This document shows positions 1-5,086 of a stretch of 5,086 bases of DNA, piece after piece. Source of the stretch: a bacterium. Lineage in GTDB: Bacteria > UBP14 > UBA6098 > B30-G16. Where the stretch lies: NCBI GenBank assembly GCA_030620455.1, contig JAUXEQ010000130.1, forward strand, positions 1 to 5,086, written 5' to 3'. The position numbers and the translations under genes are program-made. A model generated the notes under the pieces. That model saw only the letters and a program-made list of their open reading frames with translations, was not told where the DNA came from and made no database searches. Within the stretch, counting starts at the first letter, position 1, and every line of letters begins with the position of its first letter.

Positions 1-108
1 CTTATTATTGCAGCCATTGACGATGCCAGAAATAAAGTTGAAAATGAAATGAAAAAGAACATCGGCAACTTAGCTAGTGGATTGGGATTGGCTGATTTAG
101 TAGAATAA
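1..108 (+). CDS. ybaB: YbaB/EbfC family nucleoid-associated protein, C-terminal fragment
   Basis: Frame 1 is open from the window edge to a TAA at 106-108, giving 35 residues that begin LIIAAIDDARNKVENEMKK and end LASGLGLADLVE. This matches the usual YbaB/EbfC C-terminus: a helix of the type 'L(V/I)xAAxxDAxxKxxxxxxxxxxxL' followed by the glycine/leucine tail 'GLGLxxL'. The family is about 100-115 residues, so roughly two thirds lies before the window. These proteins are small dimeric DNA-binding proteins that coat the nucleoid. In many bacteria ybaB sits between dnaX and recR; here the next gene on the strand is trpS, so the recR side of that cluster is not kept. Identification rests on a short stretch and is good but not certain. 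Confidence 0.8.
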   Translation, partial: LIIAAIDDARNKVENEMKKNIGNLASGLGLADLVE

Positions 109-346
109 TCGATTACATGATATTATGCGCTTAATATCGATTAGTTTGAAGTATTATTCACAGAATCTCATAATTATATCCTCATCGTTGGTCTTCACTG
201 CCTTCTTCTGGGGTAAATTCCCCTCTTTAACTTGCGAAATGTCCCATAAATTACTTTGTTAAATATTCGATTTCATTTGTTTATAACATATAAGTTATTT
301 GAAATCCATGAATGGCTGTTAAATAACAAATCAAGCGAGGTGTGCT
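109..346. other. Non-coding gap between ybaB and trpS
   Basis: This 238-base AT-rich stretch has no credible coding frame. It contains an 8-base direct repeat, ATCGATTA, at 108-115 and 136-143, and a small GGGG/CCCC hairpin at 210-223 with only 4 pairs and no T tract. The last third holds the dyad described separately at 283-327. I see no T-box leader: the conserved T-box bulge and a following terminator are missing, although T-boxes often precede trpS in Firmicutes. A trpS promoter probably lies here, but no convincing -35/-10 pair can be picked. TTGTTA at 256-261 and TATAAG at 289-294 are partial matches at a poor spacing. Confidence 0.6.
283..327 (+). promoter_or_regulatory. Overlapping inverted repeats just upstream of the trpS ribosome binding site
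   Basis: GTTATTT at 294-300 is the exact reverse complement of AAATAAC at 321-327. The pairing extends inward by one G-U and one A-U pair. After a symmetric 3x3 internal loop, CCA (306-308) pairs with TGG (313-315) across the loop TGAA. The same GTTAT arm (294-298) could instead pair with ATAAC at 283-287 across a 6-base loop, so the two hairpins exclude each other. The element ends 9 bases before the GAGGTG Shine-Dalgarno at 337-342. It could be a protein operator or an RNA leader structure; the sequence alone does not decide, and AT-rich DNA makes short repeats easily. Confidence 0.35.
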
Positions 347-1330
347 ATGAAAACTCTACTTTCTGGAATGCAACCGACAGGAACAGGGATGCTTCATCTT
401 GGTAACTATGAAGTTCTCAAGAGTTGGGTTCAATTACAAAATTCTGGTGAATACGAATGCTTCAATTGCATAGTCGACTGGCACGCTCTCACTGCGGATT
501 TCGATAAAAAAGAAAATATGCCCGAAAAAATTTTCAACGTTGCAGCTGAATATATTGCAGCAGGTTTGGATCCCGAAAAATCCGTGATATTCATACAGTC
601 CGATGTCAAACAGCATGCCGAACTTCATTTGCTATTGTCTATGATTGTGCCTGTGCCTTGGTTGGAACGTGTGCCATCCTATAAAGACAAATTGGAAAAA
701 CTGGGCTTGGATTCGTATGGTTTCCTTGGATATCCAGTACTTCAAGCTGCGGATATAATCGTCTACAAAGCGAATTTAGTGCCTGTGGGAAAGGATCAAC
801 TGCCTCATCTTGAAATAGCTCGAGAAATTGTTCGGCGTTTTAATTTTCTATATGACGATATTTTCCCGGAACCGCAAGCACTCGAATCGTATGTGCCCTA
901 TATCCCCGGAACCGATAACCGAAAAATGGGGAAATCGTATAATAATTATATTTTGATGTGCGAGGATGAAGATTCGATCGTTAGAAAGATAATGGGCTGT
1001 TTTACAGACGAAACAAAGCTTCGACGTGGCGATCCGGGACATCCTGACCTATGTCCGGTTTATGCATTATTAAAAATCTATGCTCCCTCAGAAACCGATA
1101 GGATAAAAACGCTCTGCGAAGCCGGCGACCGCGAATGGGGTTGTGTCAAATGCAAAAAATTACTTGTGTCAAGCCTTTTGGAAACTCTCAAACCATTCCG
1201 GGAAAGACGCAATGAATTACTCGCTGACAAAGAGGAACTCCGAAAAATACTCAAAAAAGGCGGAGAAAAAGCATCGGAACGAGCGGAATCGACGATGCGT
1301 GAAGTTAGACAAGCGATGAGACTGTGGTAA
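347..1330 (+). CDS. trpS: Tryptophanyl-tRNA synthetase, Thermotoga-like subtype
   Basis: The product charges tRNA-Trp with tryptophan using ATP, in the cytoplasm. It is a class I synthetase of 327 residues, full length for the family. Visible motifs are the HIGH-type signature HLGN at 17-20 within SGMQPTGTGMLHLGNY, the tryptophan-pocket segment YPVLQAADI with Asp136, VGKDQ at 147-151, and the KMSKS loop as KMGKS at 193-197. The C-terminal half has RRGDPGHPDLCPVY, then GCVKCKKLL and PFRERRNELL, as in the TrpRS subtype of Thermotoga maritima, which carries a [4Fe-4S] cluster. Cysteines 236, 257, 266 and 269 give C-x20-C-x8-C-x2-C instead of the Thermotoga C-x22-C-x6-C-x2-C. The ATG at 347 is supported by GAGGTG at 337-342, 4 bases away, and by the start pattern MKTLLSGMQPTG. 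It appears to be a single-gene unit. Confidence 0.97.
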   Translation: MKTLLSGMQPTGTGMLHLGNYEVLKSWVQLQNSGEYECFNCIVDWHALTADFDKKENMPEKIFNVAAEYIAAGLDPEKSVIFIQSDVKQHAELHLLLSMIVPVPWLERVPSYKDKLEKLGLDSYGFLGYPVLQAADIIVYKANLVPVGKDQLPHLEIAREIVRRFNFLYDDIFPEPQALESYVPYIPGTDNRKMGKSYNNYILMCEDEDSIVRKIMGCFTDETKLRRGDPGHPDLCPVYALLKIYAPSETDRIKTLCEAGDREWGCVKCKKLLVSSLLETLKPFRERRNELLADKEELRKILKKGGEKASERAESTMREVRQAMRLW

Positions 1331-1367
1331 GAAATGGTTTGAATCTTTAATATCTGACTGAGTGCTT

Positions 1368-1392
1368 TGTCAATAATTATATTGACATTTTT
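1368..1392 (+). terminator. 8-bp hairpin plus T5 after trpS, possible terminator or operator
   Basis: TGTCAATA (1368-1375) and TATTGACA (1380-1387) are perfect reverse complements around the 4-base loop ATTA, followed directly by five T residues at 1388-1392. The position, 38 bases after the trpS stop, and the T tract fit a rho-independent terminator, but the stem has only two G-C pairs. The right arm contains TTGACA, an ideal -35 hexamer for the next gene. The same palindrome could therefore be a binding site for a repressor of the downstream promoter. Both readings remain open. Confidence 0.45.
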
Positions 1393-1409
1393 AGAATAAT
1401 TCATATTTT
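1382..1409 (+). promoter_or_regulatory. Putative promoter for the propeller/T9SS protein gene
   Basis: TTGACA at 1382-1387 matches the sigma-70 -35 consensus exactly. TATTTT at 1404-1409 follows after 16 bases and matches the -10 consensus at four of six positions. Transcription would begin about 15-20 bases before the AAAGGAGG Shine-Dalgarno, giving a very short leader. If the organism uses the Bacteroidota-type primary sigma factor, whose promoters differ, this call would be wrong. Confidence 0.4.
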
Positions 1410-1438
1410 ATTGGTGTATTTTTAAAGGAGGGTGAACC

Positions 1439-2872
1439 ATGAGAAAAGCGATTATTATTTTAACAATTTTATTTATCGTAGCTCTATCTTTTGCTGGATG
1501 GAAAAAAGTTTTCCATCGTTACTCATTTCGTGATGCTGTCCAGACGACAGATGGAAATTTTTTGGTAATTGGAGATAAATTGAGAGATTTCCCTAGTCAT
1601 ATTAATAATTTATATTGGCGACATATATATCGAGATACCGGACTTACAATACCGGGTCGTACGTATAAGGATCCAGATTATAGTGAAGGATACTTTGTTA
1701 TAAAAACCAAGGATAAAGGTTATTTGATAACTGGTGAAGACTTTGATACTGGTAAAATAATTGCTATTAAATTAGATAGTTCTTTTTCACTTCAATGGAG
1801 AAAAATGCACGGTAGACCTGGTGGTTATAACGCTGCCCCAATTACTTGTTGTACACAAGAAGGTGGATATTTCTTTTTTCATTTCCTTTCTAATTGTACA
1901 AATAGATTTAATCTCATCAAATTAGATAGTCTGGGTGATTCGATTTGGATAAGAGATTACGATACTTTAATCGGTACTCCTCCGGATAGTTATCATACAT
2001 ATCCCAAATTTGTTGTTAAAACCCTCGATAGGAATTATATACTTGGTTTGCATATACGATGTGCTTGGGTTCCACATGTAGATACATCGTACTTGTTTAT
2101 AATGATCGATGAGTCGGGTGATATTATATGGAAGAAAAGTTCTGATATTATATATAGCTCACGATGTTCATGCCATCCCACATTTGATAGTTCTTTTATT
2201 CATGTAGGTTATGATTATCTACCTGATCGTGAAATAGTGGTTACAAAGTATGATCGAGAGTTCGACACAATCCTTTGGAGAAAAACATATCGCTATCCAA
2301 AAAAATACTCGGAAGATATAGTTCAAACTTCCGACAGCGGGTATGCGATATTTGGACGTAAACCAAACTATGATTCTACAGGAACATATCTAAACAGTTA
2401 CATGTTTCTAATGAAATTAGACCCAAATGGCGACAGCCTTTGGTGTAAAATATATGACGAAGACACCTGTTTTGGTGTATATTCCTTTGTGTTATTAGAC
2501 GATGGTGGCTTTCTTATGCTTGGCGGCAAATCTTATAATTCTACTATTTTGATTCTCACCGATTCGCTCGGGGATGTTCGGGTTACCGAGCCGCTATTGC
2601 AAAAACCGGAGGAATTCTCTATCACAGTTTCGCCCAATCCATTCAATTCATCGTGCCAAATTACCGCACCGGAAGCCGCAACGGTTACGATATTCGACTT
2701 GCGGGGGAGATTAGTGTCGGCATTGTCATCTCCTATCGAAGGTCATAAGGCACCGAGTTCAAAGAGAAGTTACATTTGGCAACCGGAGCAATCGCTTAGC
2801 TCGGGTATATACATCGTGAAAGTTTCTACCGATAATCGATCTACCAGTAAAAATATTTTATACCTCAAATAG
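1439..2872 (+). CDS. Secreted seven-repeat propeller-like protein with C-terminal T9SS-type sorting domain
   Basis: I do not recognise a specific function. Residues 1-19 form a signal peptide: a basic MRK start, a hydrophobic core to about residue 17, and likely cleavage after SFA. Seven degenerate repeats of about 50-56 residues follow. Each has a strand resembling 'DGGYLITG', starting near residues 38, 92, 141, 197, 249, 299 and 355. Most then have 'KLDxxGDSxW' (111-120, 161-170, 222-231, 270-280, 326-335). Such repeats usually build a seven-bladed beta-propeller. Residues 394-477 match Por/T9SS type A sorting domains: SITVSPNPFNSSCQI, VTIFDLRGRLV, then GIYIVKV. The protein is thus probably exported and anchored at or released from the cell surface. 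The ATG follows AAAGGAGG at 1424-1431 with ideal spacing. The repeat region is clearly more AT-rich than the sorting domain. The protein holds scattered cysteines (137-138, 153, 208, 243, 245, 336, 344, 406) that could form disulfides. Confidence 0.85.
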   Translation: MRKAIIILTILFIVALSFAGWKKVFHRYSFRDAVQTTDGNFLVIGDKLRDFPSHINNLYWRHIYRDTGLTIPGRTYKDPDYSEGYFVIKTKDKGYLITGEDFDTGKIIAIKLDSSFSLQWRKMHGRPGGYNAAPITCCTQEGGYFFFHFLSNCTNRFNLIKLDSLGDSIWIRDYDTLIGTPPDSYHTYPKFVVKTLDRNYILGLHIRCAWVPHVDTSYLFIMIDESGDIIWKKSSDIIYSSRCSCHPTFDSSFIHVGYDYLPDREIVVTKYDREFDTILWRKTYRYPKKYSEDIVQTSDSGYAIFGRKPNYDSTGTYLNSYMFLMKLDPNGDSLWCKIYDEDTCFGVYSFVLLDDGGFLMLGGKSYNSTILILTDSLGDVRVTEPLLQKPEEFSITVSPNPFNSSCQITAPEAATVTIFDLRGRLVSALSSPIEGHKAPSSKRSYIWQPEQSLSSGIYIVKVSTDNRSTSKNILYLK

Positions 2873-2886
2873 GTGTTGAGTTTTTT
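2864..2886 (+). terminator. Weak terminator-like hairpin across the propeller gene stop codon
   Basis: CTCAA at 2864-2868 pairs perfectly with TTGAG at 2876-2880 around a 7-base loop, followed at once by six T residues (2881-2886). The TAG stop codon at 2870-2872 lies in the loop. The layout is that of an intrinsic terminator, but the stem has only five pairs with two G-C. The T6 tract may instead be coding sequence for the N-terminus of the next protein, as discussed under findings. Confidence 0.4.
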
Positions 2887-2910
2887 GCGTTAGTCCTCTT
2901 TATTCTCATC

Positions 2911-4224
2911 GTGAACGATATTTCTAAAACTGCATCGATATTAGGCAGTATTGCAGGTGCGAAAGTACGAAGGGGATACCGATTTCCGTTTGGGGGATGG
3001 ATTAGGCTCGAGCATCGATGGCATAATAAAATCGGGCTGTTATTCATAAAAACAGAAGGCTTGTTTCTAACACCTTTATTGCCAAAGGTCAACGGAGGAT
3101 GGTGCAGTCCGCTTCAGGGATTTTACTTAATCGAGTCGGGATTAGCCAAAAATAACATGCTCGTTATAAAATTCGTCCGAGAAGATAAGCTACGTTATAT
3201 GTTACTGAGTCGCAATAGCTTCTGGAATCTCATCGTAACAAACGAAATAGGCAAAATTCTGTGGATTGCAGAGAAATCAAAAAAACACTCGATCGGTAAT
3301 GTGATAACAATTCCCGAATACAATTCAGTACCTCCCGTAGAATCCTTGAAAGAAATCCTTTCACAGGGCATAGAACATTTCGAAAATGCAAAAGAGATTC
3401 TTTTACATAAGATTGTTCATAGGGAGCTTAAGCAAAAGCTTAAACGCAATAAAAATGCACGTATTTCTGTACGTGGTGATTATGAAAAATTAGGGAATCC
3501 AGAAAAAAACCGCGAACTCGCTAATACAATCATGGCTAATCTCCACATAATAAAACCGCACTCACACTTTGCAAAAATCACAGACCCATATACTGGTGAC
3601 ATTATACAAATAGAACTCGATCCAAAACTTACGCCAATCAAATATGCTGAAAGTCTTTATAAAAAAGCCCGACGTGCCAAACGCGGTAAAGAGAAAATTA
3701 TTACACGATATCGTCAACTTCTAAGGACACAACGAAATCTTATCAGGCTTTCGGAACTTGACGATATATACGAAACTGCGAAAGAATTGAACATCGATGT
3801 TGAAGTTATACTCGGAGAATCTGAAAAAGACCGAAAAACACAAAAGGAAGAGAAACTTGGTCCCGGTATTAAAAGAATGTTTTCATCGGATGGTTTCGAA
3901 ATTCTAATTGGGAAATCCGCGGAATCGAATAACCGTCTAACATTTAAAATTTCAGCCAAAACTGATATTTGGTTGCATGCGGAGAGCATTAAAGGTAGTC
4001 ATGTAATAATTCGAGCAAAAGGAGCAGAGATTCCCAACACGACGTTGCTTCAGGCTGCAATGTTAGCTGCGTTCTACTCGGATTCAAAACATTCATCACT
4101 TGTTCCAGTCATATACACTGAACGTAAATACGTTCATCCAATCAGAGGACATCCCGGAAAAGTGCGAATAGACCGCAGCAAGACACTTATGATTGAACCG
4201 AAAGGAGTCATTGCTCATGAATAA
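2911..4224 (+). CDS. rqcH: RqcH/NFACT family ribosome quality-control protein, compact variant
   Basis: RqcH (Rqc2/NEMF family, formerly FbpA-like 'fibronectin-binding protein') binds obstructed 50S subunits with a stuck peptidyl-tRNA and adds C-terminal alanine tails that mark the chain for degradation. The C-terminal NFACT-R domain, about residues 320-430, is clear: FSSDGFEILIGKSAESNNRLTFK, DIWLH at 352-356, GSHVIIR at 362-368, IPNTTLLQAAMLAAFYS and PGKV at 415-418. A charged, coiled-coil-like middle at about 144-315 contains the family pattern RELANTIMANLHIIK at 201-215, then IELDP at 234-238 and YAESLYKKARRAKRGKE. Residues 1-140 resemble a shortened NFACT-N domain. At 437 residues it is well below the usual 550-570. 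The conserved Asp-Arg pair appears replaced by Asn81-Asn82, and no helix-hairpin-helix segment is visible. The GTG at 2911 is the first usable standard start in frame but has no Shine-Dalgarno, so the true start may lie upstream. Confidence 0.82.
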   Translation: MNDISKTASILGSIAGAKVRRGYRFPFGGWIRLEHRWHNKIGLLFIKTEGLFLTPLLPKVNGGWCSPLQGFYLIESGLAKNNMLVIKFVREDKLRYMLLSRNSFWNLIVTNEIGKILWIAEKSKKHSIGNVITIPEYNSVPPVESLKEILSQGIEHFENAKEILLHKIVHRELKQKLKRNKNARISVRGDYEKLGNPEKNRELANTIMANLHIIKPHSHFAKITDPYTGDIIQIELDPKLTPIKYAESLYKKARRAKRGKEKIITRYRQLLRTQRNLIRLSELDDIYETAKELNIDVEVILGESEKDRKTQKEEKLGPGIKRMFSSDGFEILIGKSAESNNRLTFKISAKTDIWLHAESIKGSHVIIRAKGAEIPNTTLLQAAMLAAFYSDSKHSSLVPVIYTERKYVHPIRGHPGKVRIDRSKTLMIEPKGVIAHE

Positions 4225-4278
4225 GAGATATTGGATTTAGCGAAACGATTTAAAAAGTTAAAATTAAATTCTAAGAAT

Positions 4279-4309
4279 TTGACAACATGTATACATATTG
4301 ATTTATTAC
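4279..4309 (+). promoter_or_regulatory. Putative promoter with 18-bp near-palindromic operator before the vWA gene
   Basis: TTGACA at 4279-4284 is a perfect -35 hexamer. The -10 is unclear: TTTATT at 4302-4307 (17-base spacer) or TATTAC at 4304-4309 (19-base spacer) are partial matches. Between them, 4283-4300 is a near-palindrome, CAACATGTATACATATTG, pairing at eight of nine positions, with the perfect core ATGTATACAT at 4287-4296. A dyad placed between -35 and -10 is a classic repressor site. No regulator gene is present in the window to link to it. Confidence 0.45.
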
Positions 4310-4353
4310 TCGTATCGATTATATTAATAATAGAAATTTATTAAGGAGTTTTT

Positions 4354-5086
4354 ATGTATAGAACATCTATTATTTGTTTTCTAATATTTATAACTGGGAT
4401 AATTTTCGGTCAGGATGTTGAGAACCCAGAATCATCGATAAACTCTATCCTCGATTCGACATATATCACATATATAGATTACATCGAAGCCGATGAGTGT
4501 TCAATTGTCACGATAGAAGTTTGCATCGAGCGAAACGGTTTATTCATAAGGGCTCTTGAAATGCCAGATTTTACATTCTCCGAAAACGATGAGATAATAA
4601 CTGAGGATAGAGTAGAACAACTCTCTTTCTGCCCACCAGATACATTCAAAATCGATATAGTATTGCTTTTGGATTTCTCCACCAGCATGGACCATGAAGT
4701 TACAACCTTTTTCGGATCGTTGCCTGCATTTGTCTCGATACTAACACCGCTGGATTATCGAATTGCAATCGTTGTTTTCAACGGTTGTCCTGCGGAATTT
4801 GACGGGGTTTGGCTCATCGATAGAACAGATTTTAGCAGTCCAACCTGTGATTACTCGAGCACTGGTCCGGATATTTGGGCTGACAATTTTACAGACTTCT
4901 CATGCCTTTTTAGTGCTGTAATCGACGATCTTTATGATTGGCCACCAGTTCGGAGAGGTTCCGGCGCAGAGGATCAATACGGTGCAATTGTTAGAGCTAA
5001 TGAAAATCTAACTTTCAGACCGAATGCGAACAAATATTTCATTATGTTCACCGATGAACGACCTATTGTGAATAGATTCTGCACTC
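4354..5086 (+). CDS. Secreted von Willebrand factor A domain protein, N-terminal part
   Basis: The frame opens at ATG 4354, 5 bases after AAGGAG at 4343-4348, and stays open to the window edge for 244 residues. Residues 1-19 are a signal peptide (MYRTS, hydrophobic to IIFG), so the protein is exported. Residues about 50-95 resemble the domain that precedes many bacterial vWA domains, with a pattern like 'V(C/T)IExNGxxIRALEMPDFTFSEND'. The vWA fold starts at DIVLLLD (101-107). Its metal-ion-dependent adhesion site is D107-F-S109-T-S111, and later elements are RIAIVVFN (136-143), GSGAEDQYGAI (202-212) and FIMFTDE with Asp233. Such domains bind protein partners through a divalent metal. Cysteines at 49, 57, 93, 145, 165, 184 and 243 suggest disulfides. 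The partner and the C-terminus, where a T9SS sorting domain might be expected, are outside the view. Confidence 0.85.
   Translation, partial: MYRTSIICFLIFITGIIFGQDVENPESSINSILDSTYITYIDYIEADECSIVTIEVCIERNGLFIRALEMPDFTFSENDEIITEDRVEQLSFCPPDTFKIDIVLLLDFSTSMDHEVTTFFGSLPAFVSILTPLDYRIAIVVFNGCPAEFDGVWLIDRTDFSSPTCDYSSTGPDIWADNFTDFSCLFSAVIDDLYDWPPVRRGSGAEDQYGAIVRANENLTFRPNANKYFIMFTDERPIVNRFCT

Noticed and set aside
205..228. GGGG-TAAATT-CCCC hairpin after ybaB as a terminator
   Set aside because: The stem is only four pairs and does not extend outward, and no T tract follows, so it is not convincing as a terminator.
109..346. T-box riboswitch upstream of trpS
   Set aside because: No T-box consensus, specifier stem or terminator/antiterminator pair with a T run could be found. 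Only short AT-rich dyads are present.
1078..1404. Minus-strand reading frame of 108 codons over the end of trpS
   Set aside because: It mirrors the conserved C-terminal coding region of trpS and shows no protein-like motifs, so it is a shadow frame.
1439..2872. Tandem DNA repeats in the propeller gene
   Set aside because: The seven repeats are visible only at protein level and are too diverged in nucleotides to be called DNA repeats.
2865..3092. Minus-strand reading frame of 75 codons over the start of the RqcH gene
   Set aside because: It lies opposite the NFACT-N coding region, has no ribosome binding site or recognisable domain, and its composition follows from the plus-strand gene.
4264..4282. 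Hairpin TTAAATTC-TAA-GAATTTGA after the RqcH gene as a terminator
   Set aside because: The stem is almost entirely A-T with a 3-base loop and is followed by CAACATG rather than T residues. It is probably a by-product of AT-rich sequence.

Overview
The window looks like chromosomal DNA from a moderately AT-rich bacterium, probably an uncultured lineage near the Bacteroidota/Chlorobiota/Fibrobacterota group. The main clue is a secreted protein that ends in a Por/type IX secretion (T9SS) type sorting domain with an 'SPNPFN...IFDLRGRLV...GIYIVKV' pattern. Such tails are common in that group and in candidate phyla such as Cloacimonadota and WOR-3. This placement is inference; no rRNA or other phylogenetic marker is present. 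All genes read on the plus strand, with no mobile elements, CRISPR arrays or tRNA genes visible.

Layout: (1) 1-108, the C-terminal 35 residues of a YbaB/EbfC nucleoid-associated protein. (2) 109-346, a non-coding gap that ends in a dyad-symmetric element just before the next ribosome binding site. (3) 347-1330, trpS, a full-length tryptophanyl-tRNA synthetase of the Thermotoga-like subtype carrying four cysteines that resemble an iron-sulfur site. (4) 1331-1438, a short gap with a perfect 8-bp hairpin whose right arm is also a TTGACA -35-like box. (5) 1439-2872, a secreted protein with seven propeller-like repeats and a C-terminal sorting domain. (6) 2911-4224, a compact RqcH/NFACT-family protein of ribosome-associated quality control, with an uncertain N-terminus. 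(7) 4225-4353, a promoter-like gap containing an 18-bp near-palindrome. (8) 4354 to the window end, the N-terminal 244 residues of a secreted von Willebrand factor A (vWA) protein.

The window alternates informational housekeeping genes (ybaB, trpS, rqcH) with exported surface-type proteins (the propeller/T9SS protein and the vWA protein). No shared pathway is evident and the genes do not look like one operon. Both exported genes have their own strong Shine-Dalgarno sequence and an upstream TTGACA box overlapped by a palindrome, so they are probably transcribed separately and perhaps regulated.

I found no clear new multi-gene system. The best leads are a shifted cysteine in the TrpRS iron-sulfur-like motif, an RqcH that seems to lack the Asp-Arg motif and the helix-hairpin-helix region, its doubtful start beside a T6 tract, and the palindromes upstream of the exported genes.
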